In this document: positions 1-6,778 of the stretch, piece by piece
Numbering within the stretch: position 1 is the stretch's first letter
How the letters are laid out: each line of letters starts with the position of its first letter
NCBI GenBank assembly: GCA_019307645.1
Contig: JAFDJF010000053.1
Coordinates: 1-8,534, forward strand
Length of the DNA: 8,534 nt
Source of the DNA: Deltaproteobacteria bacterium
Lineage (GTDB): Bacteria; Desulfobacterota; DSM-4660; Desulfatiglandales; Desulfatiglandaceae
Reading direction: 5' to 3'
The notes under the pieces: model-generated
Seen by the model: only the letters and a program-made list of their open reading frames with translations
Told to the model about the DNA's origin: nothing
The model's database searches: none
Position numbers and translations under genes: made by a program

Positions 1-2
1 CG

Positions 3-56
3 GCCCAAAAGGCCGAGGAAAAAGACAAAGCCAACGGGCATAAGAAAGACGGCTGA
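3..56 (+). CDS. C-terminal end of an unidentified charged protein (partial)
   Basis: An open frame runs in from the left edge and stops at TGA (54-56). The 17 visible residues end in HKKDG and are dominated by Lys, Glu, Asp and Ala, a typical hydrophilic C-terminal tail with no recognisable motif. A GGCC-type inverted repeat (CGGCC at 1-5, GGCCG at 11-15) lies inside the frame and is probably only codon content. The lipoprotein gene starts 38 bases after the stop on the same strand, so the two are likely co-transcribed. The frame is inferred from the stop and the close spacing; because the fragment is short the call is moderate, and no function can be given. Confidence 0.5.
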   Translation, partial: AQKAEEKDKANGHKKDG

Positions 57-82
57 GCACTAGCTCGGATCATTTACGCAAC

Positions 83-87
83 GGAGG
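83..87 (+). promoter_or_regulatory. Ribosome binding site of the DUF4136 lipoprotein gene
   Basis: GGAGG lies 7 bases before the ATG at 95, a near-ideal Shine-Dalgarno sequence and spacing that fixes the start. I see no good -35/-10 pair in the 38 bases between the previous stop and this start, which suggests read-through transcription from upstream. Confidence 0.8.
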
Positions 88-94
88 TATTTTA

Positions 95-607
95 ATGAAG
101 AACTTGAAGATGCTTTTGGGCCTGCTGTTTCTGTTGATGATAAGCAGTTGTGCTTCTGTTGAAGTAACTCATGAATATAACAGTGAAGTAGATTTCACGA
201 CATTTAAAACGTTTAACTGGTTACCCGCGCATGCTGAAGCGAATTTAACCCAGGTCAGTGTAAAAAGAATGAGGGATGCGGTAAATACGAAACTGCAGGC
301 CAAAGGCTATCGACTGGATACAGTCAACCCTGATTTTTATATTGCCTTGTACGGCGGCAGCGAGCATAAGATCGATGTCACCACATTCTGGGCAGGGTAT
401 ATGGAGGATGAAGAAGAGCAAATACGTCAATACGAAGAAGGATTGCTTATTTTGGTTATTGCGGATTCAAAGTCGAAACAGAGGATTTGGAGAGGTGAGG
501 CAAGAGGCGAATTTAGTCCTGCCTGGCCTCAGGGAAAGCAGGAAAAAATAATAGATGAAGCCACGGATAAACTTCTCAAGGAATTTCCTCCTGTTTCTGA
601 GAGATAA
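95..607 (+). CDS. DUF4136-family outer membrane lipoprotein
   Basis: A 170-residue secreted lipoprotein. Residues 1-18 form a signal peptide (Lys at 2 and 5, then a Leu-rich core) ending in a lipobox I-S-S-C with the lipidated Cys at 19. Ala, not Asp, at the next position predicts sorting to the outer membrane. The mature part fits DUF4136: a DFTTFKTFNW segment near 33-42, a helix leading to KGY (70-72), PDFYIALY (79-86), a strand GLLILVIAD (116-124), then the WRGEA block (132-136) and a C-terminal helix ending in LKEFPP. Length is typical of the family (about 170-200). Such proteins are small periplasm-facing lipoproteins of unknown biochemical role. The gene converges on the efflux operon and is not part of it. 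The family call is from remembered motif order, not a search. Confidence 0.82.
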   Translation: MKNLKMLLGLLFLLMISSCASVEVTHEYNSEVDFTTFKTFNWLPAHAEANLTQVSVKRMRDAVNTKLQAKGYRLDTVNPDFYIALYGGSEHKIDVTTFWAGYMEDEEEQIRQYEEGLLILVIADSKSKQRIWRGEARGEFSPAWPQGKQEKIIDEATDKLLKEFPPVSER

Positions 608-623
608 CTTTTCAACTTACCGA

Positions 624-719
624 GGGTATAAGGTTTAGATAACTGGTTATAAGGTTCACGGTTCACAGTTCACGGTTAAAGCGATGAAGGAGGGCCTCTA
701 TTCTACTCAGGTTATAAGG
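624..719. repeat. Short degenerate intergenic repeats (GTTCACR and GGTTATAAGG units)
   Basis: A 7-base unit is repeated in tandem at 654-660 (GTTCACG), 661-667 (GTTCACA) and 668-674 (GTTCACG), followed by a partial GTT. The decamer GGTTATAAGG occurs perfectly at 645-654 and 710-719, with a one-mismatch copy (GGGTATAAGG) at 624-633. No reading frame runs through them. Low-complexity arrays like this sit between genes in many delta-proteobacterial genomes; their function is not known to me. Confidence 0.7.
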
Positions 720-722
720 AGG

Positions 723-752
723 CACGGTTCAGGGGTTTGTGGACCAACCGTG
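723..752. repeat. Inverted repeat with 7-base perfect arms
   Basis: CACGGTT (723-729) and AACCGTG (746-752) are exact reverse complements separated by 16 bases, so a stem-loop could form in RNA from either strand. It lies between two converging genes, where a terminator is expected, but neither side has a T-run, so intrinsic termination is unproven. The arm CACGGTT is also part of the neighbouring heptamer array. Confidence 0.45.
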
Positions 753-784
753 ATCCTGGAACGGGTGGAGAGCAATGGAGATTG

Positions 785-851
785 GACTTTTCAATCTTTC
801 GACTTTTCAATCACCAGTCAAAAATCACAAATTCCCAACCACTGACCACTG
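785..851. repeat. Direct repeats next to the RND permease stop codon
   Basis: GACTTTTCAATC occurs twice exactly, at 785-796 and 801-812 (16-base period). ACCACTG occurs twice in immediate tandem at 838-844 and 845-851, followed by the related string GATAACCGATCAC. These belong to the same intergenic repeat tract as the GTTCAC units and end a few bases before the permease stop codon at 860-862. I see no coding potential and no clear terminator here. Confidence 0.6.
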
Positions 852-859
852 ATAACCGA

Positions 860-3800
860 TCACTCATGCTTTTTCCGGTAAAGGGCGTAATAGGTGACCG
901 GAACAACCAGCAGCGTAAAGGCAGTGGATGCAAGGAGACCGAAAATCAGGGCCCAGGCAAGACCTGAGAAAACCGGATCAAGCGTAATCGGCGAGGCACC
1001 CAGGGCCGTGGTGGCGGCGGTCAGGAGAATCGGCCGCATTCGGGTGGCGCCGCTCTTAAGGATTGCTTCCTTGAACGCCACCCCCTGTTTCAGCGCATCC
1101 TGGATGAATTCGATCAGAACAAGGGAATTTCGGATAACAATACCGCCGAGGGCGATCATGCCGATCATGCTGGTGGCTGTGAAAAAAACCGGATCATAGA
1201 AACCTCCCACAGTTTCTGCGGATATCACATTCAGCAGCCAGAAACCCGGCATAATCCCCAGAAGGGTCAGCGGGATGGCCATCATGATCAATACGGGCAT
1301 GAAAAACGAGCCGGTATTGACGATCAGCAGGATGTAAATGCCGAGTAAGGCTGCGGCAAATGCGAGCCCCATGTCACGAAAAACACGCAGGGTGATTTTC
1401 CATTCCCCTTCTCCTGCCCACTGGATGCGGGCCCCATCAGGGGGAGGATTTGTTTTAAGTTTTTTCTGCATATCAAGGACCGCTTCTGCCGGCGCACGAC
1501 CCGCTGTTTCTCCGAGGACATAGACAACCCTTTCCAGGTTTTTGTGGTAGATCGTCTGTTCAACCGGAATATGTACAACCTCCACAATTTCTGCCAATGG
1601 AATCATGTTTCCGTCAGCGGTCTTTAGCGGTATCTGGGACAGGGGAACAACGCCGGATCTTTTTTCTCTGGGTAAAATCGTTCGGATCATGAGGGCCTGG
1701 CGCTCGCTCGAGGTGTGCACGGATGCAGTCTCCTCCCCGCTGATTGCTGATTTCAGAGTCTGTATGACAGCGTGGGCGGTCACACCGTGTAGGGCAGCCT
1801 TTTCCTTGTCCAGGATAAAATCGATCTTGTCGTGTGAAGCCTCCACCGTGTCGTCGATGTCTACAACAAACGGTTCAGTCCTCATGATATCTTTTACATG
1901 GCGGGCGCTTTCGATCAGTTTATCATAGGACCAGTCTGAAGGACCGTACACTTCTGCTACCAGAGTAGAAAGCACCGGAGGCCCTGGAGGGACTTCAACG
2001 ATTTTTATGTCAGCGTTGTGCGCCAGGGCAATCTTCTCCAGATCTTTTCTCAACCGGAGCGCAATGGCATGGCTCTGCTGCACGCGGCGGTCCTTTTCAA
2101 CGAGATTGACCTGGATATCGGCAAAATGTGGTCCCTGTCGCAGGTAGTAGTGCCGAACAAGACCATTAAAGTCCATGGGCGAAGCGGTCCCCACATAAGA
2201 GACGATACTGGTCACTTCCGGAACTTTTCGTAAATAGTCTTCAAAGGAGCGCACGACGGAGTCCGTGCTCTCAAGTGTGGTCCCTTCGGGCATGTCTACG
2301 ACGATCTGGAATTCATTTTTATTGTCAAAAGGAAGGAGTTTTAAAGGTACCATCCGGAAAAGGCCCAGACCGGCGGAGGCCAGAAGAAGCAATACAATCA
2401 CTGCAAGCAGCATGTACCGCTTATTTTTTGATTCTAAGAAAGGCGGAAGAACCTTATTATAGATTCGTGTGAGCAGACCCTGTTTCTCCTCCCTTTGTTC
2501 GTTTAGATCTTGTGCAGCTGAATTTTTCAGCAGAAAATGAGTCATCCACGGAACGATGGTCAGGGCACACAAGGTTGAAAAAATAACGGTCAGCGGCACG
2601 TTGGTAGCCATGGGCGCCATATAGGGCCCCATCATACCGGTGATAAAGAAGAGCGGCGTAAAACAGATGATAATGGCTATGGTAGACATGATCACCGGCG
2701 GCAGGACTTCTTTTACGGCAAAGAGTGTGGCGAGTCGCGGCCGATGTTTGCCCATGAGAATATGCCGCTGGATATTGTCTACATTGGTGATCGGATCATC
2801 CACAACCAGACCGAGGGACAGAATGAGTGCAAAAAGTGTTACGCGGTTGATGGTGTAACCGAACATGTAATTGACAAACAATGCCAGAGAAAAACTGATG
2901 GGTACGGCAATTGCCACAACCAGGGCCTCCCGCCAACCCAGTGTGATCGCAAGAAGTATGACGACGCTGATAATGGCAAAAACCAGTGCGCCTAACAATT
3001 CATTGACCTTTTCCTGCGCAGTCTGACCGTAATTTCTCGTTACCTCAAGCCGGACACCTGAAGGAATGATGGTATGCTTCAGTTCGTCCAGTTTTTCCAG
3101 GATACTTTTGGACACATTTACGGCATTGGTTCCTTTTTTCTTTGCCAGGGCCAGGGTGACTGCCGGATAAGACAACGGGGTGTGATCTTCTCCCCGTTCT
3201 TTCCTCATGAAATGAGAAAAGCCGATTCTTGAATAGGTTGTGGGTTCTTCCGGCCCGTCAATGATCGTGGCGATGTCCCGCAGATAGACCGGTCGGTCTT
3301 TATTTACACCCACAATCAGGGAGGCTACCTCTTCGGCTGATGAAAGAAACGAACTGCTGATAACCGTAAACTCACGATTAAAACGGGAAAAAGCCCCGGC
3401 AGTTATTGATGCATCCGCACCCTGCAGGGCCTGCTGAACCTCAAGTAACGAAACACTCAGACCCGACATCCGTTCCGGTAGCAGTTCTACCCTTATTTCA
3501 CGTCTGCGGCCCCCGACAACTTCCGTACGGGATATGTCTTTGACGGCGGAGAGCCGCGAGAGGACTTCTTCACCGATCCGGCGCAGCTCAGAATCATCAT
3601 ATTGATCAGAGAAAAGGGTCAAGTTTACTATGGGCACATCATCGATCTCAACCGGCTTGATCACCCATCCCTTTATGACTGGCGGAACCTGATCGATGTT
3701 CATGGTGATTTTATTGTGAAGTTTGATAAGGGATTCTTCCCGGTCTTCGCCGACAAAAAACCGAACCGTGACAATGGCCATGTCCGATCGGGACATGGAA

Positions 3801-4075
3801 TAGACATATTCCACGCCGTCAATCTGCCATAACAGACGTTCCAAAGGCGTTGCCACCAGGTTTTCAATTTCCCGGGGGCCGGCGCCCGGTGCATGTACGT
3901 AAACGTCTGCCAGTGGAACCACAATCTGAGGTTCTTCTTCTCTGGGTGTCCCCAATATGGCGGCAGCTCCCAGACACAGCGCACCCAGTATCAGAATAAT
4001 CGAAAGCTGTGAGTTCTGGAACTGACGGACGATGTTGACTATAACACCTGTGGGGGAGGATGTGTTTTCAGGCAT
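860..4075 (-). CDS. RND-family efflux pump permease (AcrB-like fold)
   Basis: A full-length (1071-residue) inner membrane proton-driven pump of the RND superfamily, the motor of a tripartite exporter. It shows the duplicated layout: TM1 near 21-41, a periplasmic porter loop about 43-355, TM2-6 about 360-517, TM7 near 553-574, a second porter loop about 576-895, and TM8-12 from about 900 to 1065. The TM4 proton-relay pair is present as D426-D427 (VVDDP). In TM10, where AcrB has Lys940 in an AKN context, this protein has IRN with Arg982. TM11 carries RPILLT (1014-1019). The REEEPQ stretch after TM1 (45-50) is typical of less-studied RND permeases encoded with TolC and HlyD partners. Translation starts at an ATG with AGGAC 5 bases upstream, overlapping the adaptor stop. 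The substrate is unknown; drug, metal, lipid or solvent are all possible. Confidence 0.93.
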   Translation of the reverse strand: MPENTSSPTGVIVNIVRQFQNSQLSIILILGALCLGAAAILGTPREEEPQIVVPLADVYVHAPGAGPREIENLVATPLERLLWQIDGVEYVYSMSRSDMAIVTVRFFVGEDREESLIKLHNKITMNIDQVPPVIKGWVIKPVEIDDVPIVNLTLFSDQYDDSELRRIGEEVLSRLSAVKDISRTEVVGGRRREIRVELLPERMSGLSVSLLEVQQALQGADASITAGAFSRFNREFTVISSSFLSSAEEVASLIVGVNKDRPVYLRDIATIIDGPEEPTTYSRIGFSHFMRKERGEDHTPLSYPAVTLALAKKKGTNAVNVSKSILEKLDELKHTIIPSGVRLEVTRNYGQTAQEKVNELLGALVFAIISVVILLAITLGWREALVVAIAVPISFSLALFVNYMFGYTINRVTLFALILSLGLVVDDPITNVDNIQRHILMGKHRPRLATLFAVKEVLPPVIMSTIAIIICFTPLFFITGMMGPYMAPMATNVPLTVIFSTLCALTIVPWMTHFLLKNSAAQDLNEQREEKQGLLTRIYNKVLPPFLESKNKRYMLLAVIVLLLLASAGLGLFRMVPLKLLPFDNKNEFQIVVDMPEGTTLESTDSVVRSFEDYLRKVPEVTSIVSYVGTASPMDFNGLVRHYYLRQGPHFADIQVNLVEKDRRVQQSHAIALRLRKDLEKIALAHNADIKIVEVPPGPPVLSTLVAEVYGPSDWSYDKLIESARHVKDIMRTEPFVVDIDDTVEASHDKIDFILDKEKAALHGVTAHAVIQTLKSAISGEETASVHTSSERQALMIRTILPREKRSGVVPLSQIPLKTADGNMIPLAEIVEVVHIPVEQTIYHKNLERVVYVLGETAGRAPAEAVLDMQKKLKTNPPPDGARIQWAGEGEWKITLRVFRDMGLAFAAALLGIYILLIVNTGSFFMPVLIMMAIPLTLLGIMPGFWLLNVISAETVGGFYDPVFFTATSMIGMIALGGIVIRNSLVLIEFIQDALKQGVAFKEAILKSGATRMRPILLTAATTALGASPITLDPVFSGLAWALIFGLLASTAFTLLVVPVTYYALYRKKHE

Positions 4076-4080
4076 GATCG

Positions 4081-4085
4081 GTCCT
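4081..4085 (-). promoter_or_regulatory. Ribosome binding site of the permease, overlapping the adaptor stop codon
   Basis: AGGAC on the minus strand shares its first two bases with the adaptor's TAG stop (4086-4084) and lies 5 bases before the permease ATG (4075-4073). This supports the chosen start and implies translational coupling between adaptor and pump. Confidence 0.75.
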
Positions 4086-5220
4086 ACAATCCAATGGTCT
4101 CATCACCGGAAAGGCCTGACAGGATCTCGACTTTGTCGCCAATCACCTTCCCGGTTTTGATAAAGCGGGTTTTCCATTGATCCCCTTCTCTTACTTTCAC
4201 CAATTCAAGCTGACCCACTTGACGAACAGCACTTCGCGGGACCAGGACCACCTTTTGTTCCTTTATCGGGATCAGCAGTTTGCCATACATGCCGGGGTAG
4301 ACGCCCGGCATATGCGGCATGGCTGCCTTGACCAGAAACGTACGGGTTCGCGGGTCTGCATAGGGCACGATTTCTTCAACGATCGCATCGGTTGTTTTTC
4401 CAAGAGTATCGATGTGTATCGATAATTGACGGCCGGGTGTGACCAGTTTAATCAATCCTTCACGAACATATGCCTCCAGTCTTAAAAATCCGCTGGTTTG
4501 AAGAAAGATCAGGGGTTTTCCCGGAAGCGCAAGGTCACCGGGTTCCACCAGTCGTTTCAGGACTTCACCGGACTCCGGTGCTCTGATGATTGTGTAGCCA
4601 AGGGCGATTTCAGCCTCTTTAACCACTTCTTCGGCCTGATGAATCTGGGCGTCGGCTCCGGAAAGGCCTTCTTTGGCTTTGGTTAAACCGGCCCTGGCCT
4701 GGAGGTAAACCGATTCGGCATTTTCCAGATCATGTGACGTGGCGGCCTGGGATGCAAAATAGGTTTGGGTGCGCTTGAAGGCGGATTCCGCCTGGGTATG
4801 CGCCGCTTTTGCTGCGATCACGGCCTGTCTGGCCTGTTCCTTTCTCGCAACGGCGCTTTTCAAGGCCTGCCTGGCCTGATCCAGTCGTGACAGGAGTTGG
4901 CGGTTGTCCAGGGTCAGGAGGATCTCGCCCTTTTTGACTTTAGCTCCCGGACTGAACTTGACGTCCGTGACCTGGGCTGTCACCTGTGCTTCAATCCGCG
5001 TTTCGGTTCGGGGCCGAACCGTGCCCACGGCCTCATACCATTCGGTAATGGTTTCAATCGATGCCTGAACAGTTGATTCCGGAGCAGACGTGTTATCGGC
5101 TACGTCATTTAGAAGACCGGGCCCTATCTTTTCACCGGAAATGAGCCGGATCACGACAATGCTTAACAAAATTCCTGCGCCAACAATGAGCCAGACTGAC
5201 AAGTTTTTTTTGTTTTTCAT
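4084..5220 (-). CDS. Periplasmic adaptor (membrane fusion protein) of the RND efflux system, HlyD/AcrA type
   Basis: A 378-residue adaptor that links the pump to the outer membrane channel. An N-terminal membrane anchor (about 8-27, no lipobox Cys) is followed by a variable linker. Next comes the first half of a lipoyl-like domain (about 69-107, with SPGAKVKKGEILLTLD), then an Ala/Gln/Lys-rich alpha-helical coiled-coil hairpin (about 105-207). The second lipoyl half (YTIIRAPESGEV, about 209-220, then EPGDLALPG) follows, with a beta-barrel (about 245-320, ending PGMYGKLLIPI) and a membrane-proximal domain (about 323-378). The order and the RAP-x-SGEV motif are classic for the family. It starts 5 bases after the TolC stop and ends 8 bases before the permease start. 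The protein stops soon after SGLSGDETIGL, with no long tail, which is normal for the family. Confidence 0.92.
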   Translation of the reverse strand: MKNKKNLSVWLIVGAGILLSIVVIRLISGEKIGPGLLNDVADNTSAPESTVQASIETITEWYEAVGTVRPRTETRIEAQVTAQVTDVKFSPGAKVKKGEILLTLDNRQLLSRLDQARQALKSAVARKEQARQAVIAAKAAHTQAESAFKRTQTYFASQAATSHDLENAESVYLQARAGLTKAKEGLSGADAQIHQAEEVVKEAEIALGYTIIRAPESGEVLKRLVEPGDLALPGKPLIFLQTSGFLRLEAYVREGLIKLVTPGRQLSIHIDTLGKTTDAIVEEIVPYADPRTRTFLVKAAMPHMPGVYPGMYGKLLIPIKEQKVVLVPRSAVRQVGQLELVKVREGDQWKTRFIKTGKVIGDKVEILSGLSGDETIGL

Positions 5221-5225
5221 AACAA

Positions 5226-6701
5226 TTACCCATCCTGATCCTGCGTGAACATTATCCCCAAAGCGCCGATGGCCCTTCCGATATCAGCCAGTGCCTGTTC
5301 CCGATCGTAAAACGCCCGGGTTACTCTTATCCTGGCCATATTTCTCGCCAGTTCGGCTTCAAGATATCGTGTAATGGTGGCAGAGCCGCCTTCAAACTGT
5401 ATTTTAACAAGCTCCAGTGACTCTTCAGCGCTTGCAACGCTTTTTTCCGCAACCTCAAGCCTGGCTTTGGCTTCAGAAAGTCTCAAGTAAGCATGTTTCA
5501 CATCCAGCTGGACAGCCAATATGGTCTTGCGATCAGCCGCCAGGATTTCTTCAATCTTTGCGGATGCATTTTTTATGTCGGCCCGGGTTGAAAAACCGGT
5601 AAAAAAATACCAGTTGAGCATCATGGCAACCGTCCAGTTTTCCCTGTCACGGTCGTAGCTCATATCCGGATCATCATGGTAGTATCTTCCCTGAAGATCA
5701 ATGCTTGGGAAATATTCAGCCCCGGATTTGTCAAGGGCCATTCTCGACTGCTTTAACTGCTCCCTCACCTTCGTAAGTTCCGGCCGTTTTTTAAGTGCAT
5801 GGGCAACCCCGGCCGCATAATCATCCGGCACCTCGATCGGCTGAGGACTGGTCGACTTGATAAGGATTTCCTTATCCGGGTTTACGCCAAGAAGATTGGC
5901 AAGGGCAGCCATTGTCATTTTCAACTGGTTTTGACTTCGAACCACATCTTCCCTGGCCTGGGCCAGGCGGACTTCCAGAGAGAGGACATCTGATTTCAGT
6001 GCACCGCCTGCCCTCAACCGAACCTGCATAATTTCGAGTTCGGTTCGCACAGTGGACACGGATTCCCTGGCAATTTCAATAAAGTCTTTTGCTGCCAGAT
6101 AATCGTAGTAGGCATTTACCACTGAAGCGACAAGAGAATTCTCGATCGCACGGCGGTCCAGTTGATTAATATTAAGACCGGTTTCGGCCATTTTTTTAGT
6201 CAACAGGTCCCTGCCGCCGTTATACAGGTTGATTTGCCCATGCAGTCCGGTTTCAAAATTCTCAAACCAGCCGGGATCGTTGAAATCCGTACCTGGAGAA
6301 AATTTGCGCTGGTCAAGGGTTTTAAAAAAATTGGCCGAAGGCGCGTCCCCCTGCATATATTCCGTGTAAAAGCCCAGGGTCGGATAAAAGGCGGCGTGGG
6401 ACTTCTCGATCAAGGCTTTTGCCTGGGCAATTCTGGCAACAGCCATCTGGTTGTCGGGGTTATCTTTAAGGGCGATCCTGATGGCATCGGCAAGGGAGAT
6501 CGGTTTGTCCAAAACGCAGATGGTGCCTCCGGTTCCTGAGACTGCAGAATCGACCCCGTCCAGACGGCAGACCGTATCTGCATACTCCTCCCGGATGCTT
6601 GGATAGGAGTATTTTGCATCAGAGCCGAAGGCTGAAACCTGAAAACAGTAGATCAGAAACAATGTGATATTGGTGAGATATAAGAAAGATTTGCCAGTCA
6701 T
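5226..6701 (-). CDS. TolC-family outer membrane efflux protein
   Basis: A 491-residue outer membrane channel subunit. A signal peptide covers about 1-24 (hydrophobic LTNITLFLIYCF, cleavage near VSA|F). After it comes an unusual segment of about 40 residues with Cys45 and Cys62. Two outer-membrane-efflux repeats follow, about 66-275 (starting ISLADAIRIAL, with FYPTLGFYTEY, GLHGQINLYNGG and LLGVNPDKE) and about 295-483 (KRPELTKVREQ, YFPSIDLQGRY, LNWYFFTGF, then long Ala/Glu/Lys helices and ITRYLEAE). The paired beta-strand and helical-hairpin pattern is the trimeric TolC barrel plus tunnel. It is the first gene of the three-gene operon, so channel, adaptor and pump are made together. AGGTG lies 5 bases before the ATG, supporting this start. 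Confidence 0.92.
   Translation of the reverse strand: MTGKSFLYLTNITLFLIYCFQVSAFGSDAKYSYPSIREEYADTVCRLDGVDSAVSGTGGTICVLDKPISLADAIRIALKDNPDNQMAVARIAQAKALIEKSHAAFYPTLGFYTEYMQGDAPSANFFKTLDQRKFSPGTDFNDPGWFENFETGLHGQINLYNGGRDLLTKKMAETGLNINQLDRRAIENSLVASVVNAYYDYLAAKDFIEIARESVSTVRTELEIMQVRLRAGGALKSDVLSLEVRLAQAREDVVRSQNQLKMTMAALANLLGVNPDKEILIKSTSPQPIEVPDDYAAGVAHALKKRPELTKVREQLKQSRMALDKSGAEYFPSIDLQGRYYHDDPDMSYDRDRENWTVAMMLNWYFFTGFSTRADIKNASAKIEEILAADRKTILAVQLDVKHAYLRLSEAKARLEVAEKSVASAEESLELVKIQFEGGSATITRYLEAELARNMARIRVTRAFYDREQALADIGRAIGALGIMFTQDQDG
5229..5236 (-). promoter_or_regulatory. Ribosome binding site of the adaptor inside the end of the TolC gene
   Basis: AGGATGGG on the minus strand lies in the last codons of the outer membrane factor gene, just before its TAA (5228-5226), and 8 bases before the adaptor ATG. 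Its placement inside the upstream coding sequence argues for coupled translation. Confidence 0.6.
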
Positions 6702-6718
6702 TATTTCACCTGCTTCAC

Positions 6719-6747
6719 TTAATATTCTAATTCAGGGCATTTTGAAA
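6719..6747 (-). promoter_or_regulatory. Weak candidate promoter of the efflux operon
   Basis: On the minus strand TTTCAA (6747-6742) and TATTAA (6724-6719) are separated by 17 bases, upstream of the TolC start. Matches to the sigma-70 consensus are only 3/6 and 4/6, so this is speculative. The operon could instead be transcribed through from the ATPase gene, since no convincing terminator separates them. Confidence 0.25.
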
Positions 6748-6752
6748 CTGAT

Positions 6753-6778
6753 TTAGCGCGAACCCTTAGCGCGAGCCC
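6753..6778. repeat. 13-base tandem repeat directly after the ATPase stop codon
   Basis: TTAGCGCGAACCC (6753-6765) and TTAGCGCGAGCCC (6766-6778) are adjacent, with one mismatch, and the following TTAG (6779-6782) starts a third copy inside the ATPase stop region. Read on the minus strand, this places a TAA at each repeat boundary. CGCG at 6757-6760 and 6770-6773 could pair weakly around a 9-base loop. Confidence 0.75.

Noticed and set aside
654..677. GTTCAC array as a CRISPR
   Set aside because: Units of 7 bases in direct tandem without spacers; there are no cas genes in the window.
723..752. Inverted repeat as an intrinsic terminator between the convergent genes
   Set aside because: The arms are perfect, but the loop is long and no T-run follows on either strand, so only the inverted repeat is reported.
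1605..1928. Plus-strand open frame of about 107 codons inside the permease gene
   Set aside because: It is antisense to a clear RND permease, has no ribosome binding site I trust, and its composition is what the opposite strand of that gene would give.
6162..6539. Plus-strand open frame of about 125 codons opposite the TolC gene
   Set aside because: Antisense shadow of a well-supported outer membrane efflux gene, with no recognisable domain.
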